DNA of 36,534 bases, taken from positions 1 through 36,534 of the IMG/VR virus record IMGVR_UViG_3300009285_000349; one strand, written 5' to 3'. Source of the DNA: a virus. Shown piece by piece: positions 20,907 to 31,043 of the stretch (position 1 is the first letter of the stretch; each line of letters begins with the position of its first letter). A model generated the notes under the pieces. The model did not search any database and was not told where the DNA came from. It was given only the letters and a program-made list of their open reading frames with translations. The translations under genes were made by a program, and so were the position numbers.

Positions 20907-23144
20907 TTATACTAATTCTAAACTGGTGAGAACAGTATAACCAGTTCCGTTAATTGTTAAAGTACGCCCATAAGCATTTAACGTACCATCCGATAAAACA
21001 ACTGTATCTACAAGTCCTTCTGTACCGATACTGACAACAGACTTCCCATTAAACGTATCGTATTCTGTCTTACTTATTAATCCAGCAGTTACACTTGCAG
21101 TTGCCGCCATTGGTATATTTAATGTATGGGTAGATGTCGCTGAACTAAACGCTGGCGCAGTACCACTTGTCCCAACAGCGAATGTTTGTGTCGCCACAGT
21201 CAAACCACCTAAAGAAGTAATTGCGGCAGTTAAATATCTCCCATCAATATCTACCGTTACAGTACCAGCGTCTTGCTGGGTTAAAGTTATTATCCCATCA
21301 CCAGTATTAAACGAAGCAGAAGCTATCATGTTGCTATAAGCCGCATCCCAATTAGAACGGCTACCGGAACCATAATCAGTTACCCATTGTGCTGCACTAT
21401 TCCAAGCAGAAGAATTATCCGTTATCGAAGTTCCCCAAGCACTACCAGTTGATAAAGCTATACCAGCACCTGGATAAACCATAGAGGCTGGCGCGCTCCA
21501 ACTTAATATTCCGCCAGTTGCGTTTGAACAAGTTAATACTTGGTTTAATGTTGGAGCCACACTTGGAAATGAATAAGCAACATTATTTACTTTAGTTATA
21601 TTACCACTTGCATCTACATCAAATAAAGTATCAATTTCAAATCCACCTACTGCGAGTAATCTTCCACTACATTGTAATCCATCTGGGTTGGGTGTAGCAC
21701 CTTGTACTGCCCCAAGAGACACACTCACGCCAAATCCCGTACTTTCCCAAGACATAATGGGAACTGTACTATTCCACACTTTCCATAAAAAGTCATCAAC
21801 TCCGACAGCCCCAGCTTTATATAATATAATTTCATCTTGGTCTATATAAACCCCACCACTTGTAGAAGGTGTAGAATTACCTTTAATAGTAAACCCGATT
21901 AGTTCACCAGCTATAACTTGATTAGCGGCTACTGTGCTTGTATAAACTCCAGTGTTATCAATATAGGTTCCATTAGCACCCACCCCATCCCAAGAAGCAC
22001 CATTCCATCTCTTTAGTTGGTTTACTGTAACTGTAGTATCGAACCATAAATCACCAGGTAATGGAGAAGTTGGCGCAGTAGCACTATAAAAACTTTCGAC
22101 TTGTCTTTCACTAATATCAACCCATGCTGGAGTACCTATTGTTGCATCCCAACGATATAGTTTTTTAAGTGTAGTATTATACCATAAATCTCCGTCTAAA
22201 GGTGAAGATGGAGCAGAAGAACTTCTCGTTGATATTATCCAATCTGCGCCAATAATATCACTACGACTGCCTATCTGCAACTTACCTTTTAGATAAGCAT
22301 TAGAAGTGTATAGCCCTATTTGGTCAGAACCATATAAAGCGGAAAAATCTGTATCATTTATTGTCCCAAGTAATCCAAGCTGTGCCGCTGGTACAGCATT
22401 AAAATAACCCGAATAAGTGCTTATAACAGTAAGAATCTTAATATAAGGTGCGAAGTTCCTATTCCCAGCACCTAAATCTCTTACATCAGAAGTCATCATT
22501 ACTATGACGCTTCCTCTGTCTGGATTTGTTGCAAGGTCATTATTCCCAAGCCTCACCAGCACATCACCAATTTCGAGAGAACCAATTTGAGCTGGTATAT
22601 TGCCACCACTTTCAGAAGATTCTGTATAGGTGATAATATTGCCATTAACAGCAGTAACATCAAGTCTTAATTCTTTTACTACAGTAGCCCCATCCATATC
22701 AAATTTAGCAGTGTAAAGTAAATCTCCTACTTTGAAAGGGCTTAATAATGAATCATTAGAATTTTTAATTTCAAATTCAGTTTCATTAGCAAATACTACT
22801 ATGCCGGAATCAGATAAAATTACTGCCCCATTTACAGTTCTGATACTTTGTGCATATACATTTTTAGCATAAAAATTATCTACATCTAATCTTTCAAAAT
22901 GAGGATAAGGACGAGACTTTGCTGGTTTTTCAGTTAGAAAATCTTGAAAAGTAGTGTACCATCCTCTATCTCCTTTAACTTCAAGATATGCTTTGTCTCT
23001 ATCATCGGAAGTTAAACGAATATCTCCACTTTTCCCTTGTCCACCATAGCCAACAGAACGCTCTGATGAATTGACGGCATCTATAAGAACGTTAATTTCT
23101 CTGGACACTTCTTGAAAAGTTGTAAGATGTTTAGTGCTTTTCAT
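20907..23144 (-). CDS. Tail fibre / tail-tip structural protein
   Basis: A 745-aa product starting in an ATGA overlap. The N-terminus is helical (residues 1-25). A beta-rich part with a tail-tip-like barrel follows: AVILSDSGIVVF (110-121), PFKVGDLLYT, EIGDVLVRLGN. Two tandem repeats of the type SSAPSSPLDGDLWYNTTLKK / TAPTSPLPGDLWFDTTVTVN are seen, each ahead of a W-rich loop (LYRWDATIG, LKRWNGASW); these are common in fibre proteins. The C-terminal 200 residues are Gly/Ser/Thr-rich as in receptor-binding tips. No chaperone domain is visible. Confidence 0.75.
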   Translation of the reverse strand: MKSTKHLTTFQEVSREINVLIDAVNSSERSVGYGGQGKSGDIRLTSDDRDKAYLEVKGDRGWYTTFQDFLTEKPAKSRPYPHFERLDVDNFYAKNVYAQSIRTVNGAVILSDSGIVVFANETEFEIKNSNDSLLSPFKVGDLLYTAKFDMDGATVVKELRLDVTAVNGNIITYTESSESGGNIPAQIGSLEIGDVLVRLGNNDLATNPDRGSVIVMMTSDVRDLGAGNRNFAPYIKILTVISTYSGYFNAVPAAQLGLLGTINDTDFSALYGSDQIGLYTSNAYLKGKLQIGSRSDIIGADWIISTRSSSAPSSPLDGDLWYNTTLKKLYRWDATIGTPAWVDISERQVESFYSATAPTSPLPGDLWFDTTVTVNQLKRWNGASWDGVGANGTYIDNTGVYTSTVAANQVIAGELIGFTIKGNSTPSTSGGVYIDQDEIILYKAGAVGVDDFLWKVWNSTVPIMSWESTGFGVSVSLGAVQGATPNPDGLQCSGRLLAVGGFEIDTLFDVDASGNITKVNNVAYSFPSVAPTLNQVLTCSNATGGILSWSAPASMVYPGAGIALSTGSAWGTSITDNSSAWNSAAQWVTDYGSGSRSNWDAAYSNMIASASFNTGDGIITLTQQDAGTVTVDIDGRYLTAAITSLGGLTVATQTFAVGTSGTAPAFSSATSTHTLNIPMAATASVTAGLISKTEYDTFNGKSVVSIGTEGLVDTVVLSDGTLNAYGRTLTINGTGYTVLTSLELV

Positions 23145-25111
23145 AACTCGAAAAATTTCCTTAAAGTAATATCTAATGAATATACAGAATTACCATAACC
23201 AGTGGCTTCTGTTATTTTCACTTGTAATAGTTTACCTTCTTCATAATTTCCACCAGATTTAAATTCAGATGACGTCAAAGAAGTAGTTGGAGTAGCTCTA
23301 TTCTTGCCATAAGTTATTGTCGGAGCCGCAGTTAATGCTGTGCTATCCATAGTCGGACGATAGAACACTTTGCTTAATGATGGATTACCAAAATCCAGTA
23401 CCTTAGAAACCCAATAGAATGCACGATAAGTTATACTTGAAGTCGCTATATTACCACTTAAAGCATCTAACATTGAAGAACCAGTGGCAACATAAGTTTC
23501 TCCAAATTTACCGACAAATGCACCAAATCCAGTAGAAGTATTGCCACATGCAGTAAATTGTAGCCAACTATCCCACCTTTGTTTCGTCACATGAAATGTC
23601 CAAACATTACTATAACTACCTGTATGGTCGGGTACTATAAACAAAATCAAATTTTTAAGTGAATGAAAAACAACTACTGGGGTTTTACTTTGTTCGCCTA
23701 CTGTATAATTTTTAGCAAATCCAGTCCAATCATAAGTGGCAGTTACATCTGTTTTAATAGCATCGCCAATCGTCCTTATCTGCTCTCCATCATGCCAATA
23801 AGCATTTTTATAATCACACCAAAACATCCCATAATCAGTTATTACTATACTGCGCTGGGACAAACAGCCAACACCAACAGTTGTATCTTCGATATAGAAT
23901 CCATCAGCATTAATGCGATAAGCATTATTCTCATCGAATGCCCATATCTTACCATTGAACGCTTTCCAAGCTGTAGGTATTGATGGTAATTTTAAATAAT
24001 CACGTGTCCAATCAAACATATCATAACGATATTGTTTAGAACGGAAAGCAAGAAAAGCAGATTCTGGCATCTCAGATTTGTAACAACCAGCAACGTAATG
24101 GTAAGCATTTAAATCTGTATCTAACGAATAATAAACATCGGAAGTAGTAAGAGTTTCTGGAATACCAGTTTGTTCTTCATAAGAAGATAATATATCAGTA
24201 TTATTATCTACATAATCTATGGTCTTATGTGCACCGGATGTCGCCCAAGATATATTAGCACCAGTTCTGTCAACATATCCAACCGCACTTGTAACATCTA
24301 TTGACTGTTGCAATCTCCATAAAGTAGAGTCAGATAAAGAAACCTTACCATAAGTTTCATATCTACGATATATTTTGATACCAGTTACTCGTGCGTTTAG
24401 GTTGGCAATCGTATTTAAAGTTACTGTAAGAGTAAGATAATCAAAATCTTGTCCATGAGCTGGAATAGAATAACTTGCAGTAGAATTACCAATAGGGCTT
24501 TCTTGTATTCCATCATATACTAAAGATATATTATAATAATATTTTTTACTGGAATCGAAAGTAGTAGAACCATTATGCCCTACTATATCTATGTCGAAAG
24601 TAGCGGAATGGTCAGTAGAATAAGTGGGTCTTGATATGCCAGCATTCCCATATTGCCAAGATTTACTTGCACCACCAAAATGTCCATAATCACAATTTCC
24701 TATCCAAGTGGGAGTAGTTGGGACACCAGTGGTCGTTCCATTAGCTACTCTTACTTCTTCATTATGAACTACCATAGAAGTTGCTGTTGATGCTATCGCA
24801 GTTGCACCAAAATTAGATGCCGGAGAAGCCGCATAAAAATCAGTTACTATATTCAGATAACCAGCATCAGCATAAACTAAATTCCATTTAGAATCTTTAG
24901 TTTTAATCCAATCAAATAATCTGCCAGCGGTAGCGGTAGTCGTACCCATAGTTTTAGCAGTAGAAGTAGGTATAGCTTTTAATATTCCTTCAGCGGCGTC
25001 AGCATCTATATTGTTAGAATCTGATGCAGCATTATCAGGAATATCTTCTGAATCTGCTCGTTTAATAATTCCTTTGTCAAAACTGACAATAGAAAATCTT
25101 TCTTGTGACAT
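23141..25111 (-). CDS. Tail nozzle / stabilisation-type protein
   Basis: A 656-aa product. ATG 25111 was chosen over a TTG at 25117. The N-terminus (FSIVSFDKGIIKRADSEDIP, then DNAASDSNNIDADAAEGILK) follows the pattern of short-tail stabilisation or nozzle proteins, which begin with a GG/N-rich 'what is displayed' segment followed by beta-propeller-like repeats. The rest is beta-rich with many Tyr/Trp (YYYNISLVYDGIQ; VTGIKIYRRYETYG; VWTFHVTKQRWDSW). It overlaps the next gene (ATGA) and follows the adaptor gene. The assignment is by pattern and gene order. Confidence 0.62.
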   Translation of the reverse strand: MSQERFSIVSFDKGIIKRADSEDIPDNAASDSNNIDADAAEGILKAIPTSTAKTMGTTTATAGRLFDWIKTKDSKWNLVYADAGYLNIVTDFYAASPASNFGATAIASTATSMVVHNEEVRVANGTTTGVPTTPTWIGNCDYGHFGGASKSWQYGNAGISRPTYSTDHSATFDIDIVGHNGSTTFDSSKKYYYNISLVYDGIQESPIGNSTASYSIPAHGQDFDYLTLTVTLNTIANLNARVTGIKIYRRYETYGKVSLSDSTLWRLQQSIDVTSAVGYVDRTGANISWATSGAHKTIDYVDNNTDILSSYEEQTGIPETLTTSDVYYSLDTDLNAYHYVAGCYKSEMPESAFLAFRSKQYRYDMFDWTRDYLKLPSIPTAWKAFNGKIWAFDENNAYRINADGFYIEDTTVGVGCLSQRSIVITDYGMFWCDYKNAYWHDGEQIRTIGDAIKTDVTATYDWTGFAKNYTVGEQSKTPVVVFHSLKNLILFIVPDHTGSYSNVWTFHVTKQRWDSWLQFTACGNTSTGFGAFVGKFGETYVATGSSMLDALSGNIATSSITYRAFYWVSKVLDFGNPSLSKVFYRPTMDSTALTAAPTITYGKNRATPTTSLTSSEFKSGGNYEEGKLLQVKITEATGYGNSVYSLDITLRKFFEL

Positions 25112-25113
25112 TA

Positions 25114-25749
25114 TCAATAGCCTGGTGTAAATATTTCTTTTGGTATTGAGGGACTTGAATTAGCAAATCTGATACCTTTATGGACACTCTTTTCAAATTC
25201 AGTAGCAGATAATTGTAACATTGCAATATCTTTGACCATAGCAGTAGAATTATCTGGAAATACTTTTTGTAATGTAGAATATAATTTATACAATCTTTCC
25301 ATTACTCCACTTCTAATTCCTTCATGAAATTGTGAATCTATTTCAGTTAAAGAGCTGGTAATAGTTTTAGTAGGTGGTACTGCCACATATTCACAATAAA
25401 TATAAGCTACTTCTGCTGGTATTTCAGTTATAGCACAATTAAGATAATCATAAAATCTAATCTTCCCATTTTCGATTATGAATTTAAGTTCATAAATTGC
25501 TTTTGCATATTCACCATCAGAATCTTTGAAAGTAACTTTAGTTAGTTTATCACCATCAATATCAGCAAATTCAGTGAGTAAAGTATATTCTACCGTATCA
25601 GCCACAATAGTTATCGTATCGGTTTTTTTATATATTTCAGTTCGATGTGCAAATTCTTTAATCCTTTCATTAATCAATTCAAGAATTAAGGTTTGCCCAG
25701 CTTGTGGAACTTCAACTTGGCACATTTCAAACATATTGTATATCGTCAT
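25114..25749 (-). CDS. Head-tail adaptor
   Basis: A 211-aa product starting at 25749 after AAAGGAGATT. The helix-strand-helix plan (LILELINERIKEFAHRTEIY, then strands TDTITIVADTVEYTLL, then IYCEYVAVPP and HEGIRSGVMERLYKLYSTLQ) matches adaptors that sit under the portal in short-tailed phages (T7 gp11/P22 gp4-like plan). It lies between structural genes and the nozzle-like protein, as expected. Sequence identity to a named family is not claimed. Confidence 0.68.
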   Translation of the reverse strand: MTIYNMFEMCQVEVPQAGQTLILELINERIKEFAHRTEIYKKTDTITIVADTVEYTLLTEFADIDGDKLTKVTFKDSDGEYAKAIYELKFIIENGKIRFYDYLNCAITEIPAEVAYIYCEYVAVPPTKTITSSLTEIDSQFHEGIRSGVMERLYKLYSTLQKVFPDNSTAMVKDIAMLQLSATEFEKSVHKGIRFANSSPSIPKEIFTPGY

Positions 25750-25760
25750 TTAAATCTCCT

Positions 25761-26210
25761 TTAAGAAGTAGCAAACCATTCAACAGCAATAGTCCCAGAA
25801 GATGCTGTCGTTCCGATACTAAAACTTTTCGCAACAGCGAATGGAAGAATGATTGCTTCACCTGGATTTAGTACTGCTAATATAGATTCATCTAATGAAG
25901 TATCGCCAATAGTCAAAGTTAAAGTAGTAGCAACTGCAGCACCTAAAGCTGAGCTACTTGAATATGCATAACCAGTATGTTTTACATAAATAAATTTACA
26001 AGAAGCAACAGCTAAATATCCACCAGAAGATTCATAAACGGGCGACCCTGCAGAATATCCCGAAGTCGTTCCCCAAGTTACAGTTACGTTTCCATTACCA
26101 CCAACTGTATGCCCTACATCGGTTGCCATTACATCACTTGCCAACCCTTCTCCAGCGGCATGGGAATAAATTGGTGTAGCTGATACTGCAAACTCTACTC
26201 TACTCGCCAT
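25761..26210 (-). CDS. Small beta-rich virion protein
   Basis: A 149-aa product, Gly/Ser/Ala/Thr-rich and all-beta (GNGNVTVTWGTTSGYSAGSP; TTLTLTIGDTSLDESILAVL; TIAVEWFATS). The composition and end-to-end strands resemble capsid decoration or fibre-attachment proteins. It is preceded by AGGAGTTTGTT. No family is recognised. Confidence 0.6.
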   Translation of the reverse strand: MASRVEFAVSATPIYSHAAGEGLASDVMATDVGHTVGGNGNVTVTWGTTSGYSAGSPVYESSGGYLAVASCKFIYVKHTGYAYSSSSALGAAVATTLTLTIGDTSLDESILAVLNPGEAIILPFAVAKSFSIGTTASSGTIAVEWFATS

Positions 26211-26219
26211 AACAAACTC

Positions 26220-28166
26220 CTATATTAAACTCATAACTAATTGAAATTCTTTTCTGCACTGTTCTATTATACTGTTGAAACTTTGTATTTGTCCCATTAT
26301 CTTCTGAATACCCAAAGAGTATTTTTGAGATGCTTTATTAATGTCTTGCCCATACAACCCAACTTGTGCCTGGAACAAATCTAAATTAGCTTGATATTGG
26401 GAAATAGATGTTTCTAATGTTTTTGTCTTATTAACAATATCTATTTCGGCAGCTTTACTTCTATTCTGAATATCAACAACAGCAGTCTGCTGGTTATTCT
26501 GTAATGCCGTTTCGATTGCTTTAGCCGCATTAAATTTATTTAGCTCTACCACTTTAGTTGACTGGTTTATCAATCTTTCTTGGTCTAATTTAGACTGTTC
26601 GATTAATTTCTGTACTCCAGCATTGTAAATTGCCAGTTCTTTATTAAAAGAAGCAATGGAGTTCTGAATATCATTTGAATATAATGCTAATTGAGTTTGT
26701 CTATCTGTCGTCCATTTTTCTAAATTAGATTTATATTGTGTAACTTCTTTATTGACATTTTCTCTATATGCATCTACAGAAGAAATATATCTCTGTAAAG
26801 AATCTTTATATTCACTTATTAAAGCATTGAGATGTTGCGCTTGGTTCTGTATTGATAAATCAGTGGTCTTATTAGCAGACATCATCAATCGTTCTTGGTC
26901 AAGTTCAGACTGACGTATGGCTTTTTGTATGTTAGCTCTATATTCTTCTACTTTAGAATTAAAACCATTTGTTTCATTTGTAATATTGCTATTATAAAAT
27001 GCTATCTGTGCCTGCTGATTGCTTATTTCTGTTTGTGCTTTTTCGAGGTCTTGTGATGTTGCTATGTAAGTACCAGTATTAGAGAAAGCTATCGAATTAG
27101 ATGACTTAACATAAACTGGTATAGAACCAAAAGAACCTATTGTAGTAGCAGTATAAGTTCCTAATACCGCATCTGAATAAGAATATACTGGAGCAGAAGG
27201 TGTTGTCGGGACAGTAGAACTTATCGTTAAATCAGAAGGGGCGGTAGTTAATGTGCAAACTGGCATAGTATATACTGGAGAAGTAGGTAATGAACCAATA
27301 GTAGTTGCCGCAGTAATATCAATAGAAGCTGGGACAAAAGTTCCATCCGTATAACTTGCATTTGTATAACTTGCGGTAGAATAAGTGAAACTTGCCGCAT
27401 TAGGTGGAGTAGGTGCTGAAACCGCATCCATTGCCAATGATACTAAAGAATCATAAGCTACGTTAGTTTTATACATTAATTCTTGTATAGCTACATCTAA
27501 TATGACAGCTTGTTCTAATTCTGATGGGAAGCCACTTATCGAAGTAGAAGAATAAGTAACACCCGATGGATAACCTACTCCGATTACAGAACCACCAGAA
27601 GGTATCACATAAGCCTTAGTAGCTTCTACATAACATACGGGGTCTGTTGTTGTTGCTTCGTGTATCGAACCAGTAGAAGGAACTACATATATCACCAATC
27701 CAGTTCCACCAGTAGGTGCTACGGTAGTAGTTTTTAATCCTTGTGTAAAAGCACTGCCAGCATTTAGAATTTCAATCGAAGTTGGTACTGTTGCAGTTAC
27801 TCCAGTAATCGTACAAGTTCCAGAAGTACCTTGAGATAAAGTTACTACATCATTAACAACATAACCAGTACCAGCAACAGCAATATATACACTTGATAAT
27901 GCACCCGCTGGGGTTACTTGGGTTTTTAAACCAGCATCAATTAATCTTGCCCGATAGCCACCTTTATGTGCTCTAATAAATCTTATGGAAGATATATCTA
28001 AACCACTACCTGAATCAGTAGAAGTTGAGGCATATTTTTCAATTTTAGATTCTGGAATAGCATTAATAATGCTTTTAATAGAAGCATTAATTAAGTCGGT
28101 CATAGTAGTAGTATCTGCTATCGTCCCAGTATAAAGTTGAATTCGAGTTTGTAATGTGCCAGCCAT
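26220..28166 (-). CDS. Connector-type protein with long coiled coil
   Basis: A 648-aa product. The N-terminal 60 residues are adaptor-like (MAGTLQTRIQLYTGTIADTT). Residues about 90-175 form a Gly-rich beta domain (VAGTGYVVNDVVTLSQGTSG) found in several fibre proteins. Residues about 215-240 (ELEQAVILDVAIQELMYKTN) resume the adaptor pattern, as if the beta domain were inserted. Residues about 370-648 form a long coiled coil with internal repeats (RQSELDQERLMMSANKT and EQSKLDQERLINQSTK). It probably bridges portal and tail or projects from the neck. The role is inferred. Confidence 0.6.
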   Translation of the reverse strand: MAGTLQTRIQLYTGTIADTTTMTDLINASIKSIINAIPESKIEKYASTSTDSGSGLDISSIRFIRAHKGGYRARLIDAGLKTQVTPAGALSSVYIAVAGTGYVVNDVVTLSQGTSGTCTITGVTATVPTSIEILNAGSAFTQGLKTTTVAPTGGTGLVIYVVPSTGSIHEATTTDPVCYVEATKAYVIPSGGSVIGVGYPSGVTYSSTSISGFPSELEQAVILDVAIQELMYKTNVAYDSLVSLAMDAVSAPTPPNAASFTYSTASYTNASYTDGTFVPASIDITAATTIGSLPTSPVYTMPVCTLTTAPSDLTISSTVPTTPSAPVYSYSDAVLGTYTATTIGSFGSIPVYVKSSNSIAFSNTGTYIATSQDLEKAQTEISNQQAQIAFYNSNITNETNGFNSKVEEYRANIQKAIRQSELDQERLMMSANKTTDLSIQNQAQHLNALISEYKDSLQRYISSVDAYRENVNKEVTQYKSNLEKWTTDRQTQLALYSNDIQNSIASFNKELAIYNAGVQKLIEQSKLDQERLINQSTKVVELNKFNAAKAIETALQNNQQTAVVDIQNRSKAAEIDIVNKTKTLETSISQYQANLDLFQAQVGLYGQDINKASQKYSLGIQKIMGQIQSFNSIIEQCRKEFQLVMSLI

Positions 28167-28184
28167 CTTTACCTCTTATAAAGT

Positions 28185-28204
28185 GGGGAGTGTTTCCACT
28201 CCCC
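28185..28204 (-). promoter_or_regulatory. Strong hairpin in the leader of the connector gene
   Basis: On the minus strand GGGGAGTG-GAAA-CACTCCCC forms 8 bp with a GNRA tetraloop, 18 nt before the start at 28166 and 8 nt after the preceding stop. The following ACTTTATAA is a poor U-tract. It may be a partial terminator, an attenuator, or an RNA-stability element after the highly expressed capsid genes. Confidence 0.6.
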
Positions 28205-28212
28205 TGCTCAGT

Positions 28213-28710
28213 TTAGCGTTGTACCTGGATAATAGTGAAGTCAGCATTAGTTGCATTTAATGTTGAACCACCATTAAGATTGAATGCGTAATACGGTAGG
28301 ACAGGAATTCTTACTTTAGCACCAGAACCAATAGCCGCAACAGTAACCACATCTGCAACTGGAAGATTTGGGTCAAAAGTAAATTCATAAATTAGAGGAG
28401 ATACCGCTAATACAACATCATCAAATACTTGTTTAATCTTAACTCCATCTGTGGCGGCTACAGTAGTAGCATCACCCGTCAATGCGAATGATGAGGTATA
28501 GCCACCCCATAGGTCAAGTGGTAACGCTTGACCGTCAGGCGTTGCAGCACATTTTAATAACAAAGTCCATTGCTTTGTTGGGTCTAAATCTGCTGGTGTT
28601 TTCAATGTATAAGCATCATTTTCCGCAGTAGTAAAAGCTACGTTGCAAGTGATTATCATTGAATTTTTGCTTGACGATTTATTTGTCCATGCACCTTGAG
28701 TTAAAGCCAT
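28213..28710 (-). CDS. Capsid decoration-like protein
   Basis: A 165-aa product directly after the major capsid gene, with AGGAGTATAAA before the start. It is beta-rich with Ala/Thr/Asp (MIITCNVAFTTAENDAYTLK; KVRIPVLPYYAFNLNGGSTL). Position and size fit a head decoration or stabilising protein, and its strong leader suggests high expression. No direct family match is claimed. Confidence 0.62.
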   Translation of the reverse strand: MALTQGAWTNKSSSKNSMIITCNVAFTTAENDAYTLKTPADLDPTKQWTLLLKCAATPDGQALPLDLWGGYTSSFALTGDATTVAATDGVKIKQVFDDVVLAVSPLIYEFTFDPNLPVADVVTVAAIGSGAKVRIPVLPYYAFNLNGGSTLNATNADFTIIQVQR

Positions 28711-28724
28711 TTTATACTCCTATG

Positions 28725-30065
28725 TTAAATAAATTCATACATGTGTTGAGTTTTGAGCAATTTGAAATACAATCCCTGTTGCCCTTTAATTATATCTTTT
28801 ACACCTTCATAATCATTATCAACTTTAACATCATTACGATATTGGTCGGCTCTACGTTCCATGATACCAACATAATCCAAATTAGGTATTACCATCACTT
28901 TAGCGTAAGTACCTCTTAAAGATTTAGTAGGAGTTAAATAGATAATGCCATGAGGGGTTTGCATTTCTCTAACTGCAAATCCAAGAGTATTCCATTTTTG
29001 GTCGCCTAATTCTACTTTGCCTAACCAGCCAAATTTCTTATCAGTAGAAGCAGCTTGTTTGGTCACAATAGACATTACAGAACGTCCACAGAATCCAAAG
29101 GCTTCCATAGAATCTCTTTTATCGAAAATTACTTCAGTAGTATCTGTCAAAGTTGAGAAGTCAAATGCTGTTTCAGACATCTTAAAAATGTTAGCATCTG
29201 GAGTATCGGCTACAGATGTATATTCAGTTCCCCATCTGCGTAGAATAGGAATATAACCGTAGGTAGTTCTTACAACACCAGAATTACCAGCAGAATCAGT
29301 CAAGGTTCTGAGAGATGCTTCGGAGAATGTTCCAGAACCATCAAGATTAGTACCAACAGTAGAAACAGATTTTAAGAATGCTTCTTCTTTAGATACTTTA
29401 TAGTTCTTAAACATTTCTTCTCTCAAACGAGCCATTTCATTTGAATATCCACGTAAGTAACCTTCGACATCCATATCCTTAGTTACTTCAGCAGAATCAG
29501 AAAAGAATCCAACTGAGTTCCAGATTGTTGATAATTCGTCGTTGCTTCCTTCATGAGCAACAGAACCTTCACCTCTTGCTCTATAAAGTACAACAAACAC
29601 ATCACTTGCCGCAGTGGTAATCGAAGTTACGCCAGCCATTTCCTTCACTTTTAAAGTAGAAGTAGAAGTAGCATTCGTAATCATTACTTGACCTTTAAGA
29701 GTAGCTCTGGTTGTGTCGTAAACTTCACATACAAGACCTTCCCAAGATGAATCTACTGAAGCTGGAAGTCCTACTGGAGTACCAGTTACTGTTAAAGCAT
29801 TGGATTCTGCGCCACTTGAATTAATTGTTTCGGAAGCAGTTGAAATTACAAATTCTCTCTTAGCAAATCTGGATTCATGTTCAAACAATTTGTAAAGAGG
29901 GTCTTTAGTTTGTTTCACTTCTAATTGATACATAACAGTCGAGAATGGTGTGATGTCAGAATATAATTCTGCCACTGTATCTGGTTCTGGATAGAAATCT
30001 CTGCGGTCAAGCCACAACTTCGATGCAACACCATTATCGAATAGGGTTTTTGTTACACGTGCCAT
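28725..30065 (-). CDS. Major capsid protein
   Basis: A 446-aa product following the scaffold, with AAGGAGATTTATAA before ATG 30065. The length is normal for an HK97-fold capsid protein of the podovirus or SU10-like kind. An N-terminal arm (DNGVASKLWLDRRDFYPEPD) is followed by a spine-like helix region (EVTKDMDVEGYLRGYSNEMA, about 185-204) and a domain with IFDKRDSMEAFGFCGRSVMS and PHGIIYLTPTKSLRGTYAKV. An inserted beta domain seems to lie at about 80-160 (TVTGTPVGLPASVDSSWEGL). Identification rests on gene order and length. Assembly of the head shell is the expected role. Confidence 0.82.
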   Translation of the reverse strand: MARVTKTLFDNGVASKLWLDRRDFYPEPDTVAELYSDITPFSTVMYQLEVKQTKDPLYKLFEHESRFAKREFVISTASETINSSGAESNALTVTGTPVGLPASVDSSWEGLVCEVYDTTRATLKGQVMITNATSTSTLKVKEMAGVTSITTAASDVFVVLYRARGEGSVAHEGSNDELSTIWNSVGFFSDSAEVTKDMDVEGYLRGYSNEMARLREEMFKNYKVSKEEAFLKSVSTVGTNLDGSGTFSEASLRTLTDSAGNSGVVRTTYGYIPILRRWGTEYTSVADTPDANIFKMSETAFDFSTLTDTTEVIFDKRDSMEAFGFCGRSVMSIVTKQAASTDKKFGWLGKVELGDQKWNTLGFAVREMQTPHGIIYLTPTKSLRGTYAKVMVIPNLDYVGIMERRADQYRNDVKVDNDYEGVKDIIKGQQGLYFKLLKTQHMYEFI

Positions 30066-30077
30066 TTATAAATCTCC

Positions 30078-30953
30078 TTAATTTCGTGGTTCAGTTTTGA
30101 ATAAACTATGTTTATTACCTTTACGATTTTTTATTTCTTGCATAAAGGTAACTTGTTCATCATTTTCGTTCGTGTTAGTATTCGATATAGAAAGTGGTGA
30201 ATGATAATTAATACGTCTATCTGAAGTCAGTTCTCTTTTTTCTGTATTAATTTGTTTGCCATTCTTAGCCATTTCCATTTCATATAATTTGACATACAAA
30301 GAAGGGTCATCTTTCACCATAGCTCTTTGCATAAAATCGAATACTTCTGTTGCCTTTTTAATATCTCCACCAGTTGCCTTAGACAATCTTGAAATATGTT
30401 CAGCTTTACGTCTCGCATATTCCTGAGTTTGTAACTCTTTATTCTTCTGCTCCTCGAATGTTTGAGTTACTGCGCTAATCTGTTCGTTAATTTGAGATTC
30501 TCTAAATTCTTCATAAGCATCTTTTCTTTCATAATATTCTTCCAATGCTGTATCAAATTTAGCAGATTCAGATTCGGGATATGCTATTGCATCAGCTTTA
30601 TTATATCCAATAGGACGAGTAGGTTTAACTGGTTTAGCTAATTGTTGCTTTGGCTCAACTTCTGCTGACTTAGGTTTAGTAACCAATTCTTCCAGAAGTT
30701 TAGCACGTTCTTCTGCACGTATTCTACCTTCAAGTTCTTCACGATATAATCTATCACGTTCAGAAATTTTACGTTGAAGATTCACATACGCTTTAGCAGA
30801 TTTCTCTTTATCCCAACTTTTAATTTCTTCTTCAGTAGGGACAGATTCAATAGGTTCTATTTCATTAAATACTTCTTCAAATTGATTCTCAGCTGCGGAT
30901 TCATCAAATTGTTCTGAAGTTTCAAATGGTGTTTTACCAGGTTTTAAAGACAT
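30078..30953 (-). CDS. Scaffolding protein
   Basis: A 291-aa product between portal and capsid genes. It is highly charged and helical, with few hydrophobics (NLQRKISERDRLYREELEGR; AEERAKLLEELVTKPKSAEV; EQKNKELQTQEYARRKAEHI) and a basic C-terminus (KNRKGNKHSLFKTEPRN) as used by scaffolds to bind the coat. Composition and position fit an internal scaffold for procapsid assembly. ATG 30953 follows AGGAGAACAAA. Confidence 0.82.
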   Translation of the reverse strand: MSLKPGKTPFETSEQFDESAAENQFEEVFNEIEPIESVPTEEEIKSWDKEKSAKAYVNLQRKISERDRLYREELEGRIRAEERAKLLEELVTKPKSAEVEPKQQLAKPVKPTRPIGYNKADAIAYPESESAKFDTALEEYYERKDAYEEFRESQINEQISAVTQTFEEQKNKELQTQEYARRKAEHISRLSKATGGDIKKATEVFDFMQRAMVKDDPSLYVKLYEMEMAKNGKQINTEKRELTSDRRINYHSPLSISNTNTNENDEQVTFMQEIKNRKGNKHSLFKTEPRN

Positions 30954-31043
30954 TTTGTTCTCCTATGGTATGCTATGCATTTACCATTATTTATTGTTAT
31001 TAATATGTACCTAAAATTCTCAAGTGAATATTATGGTACCATT

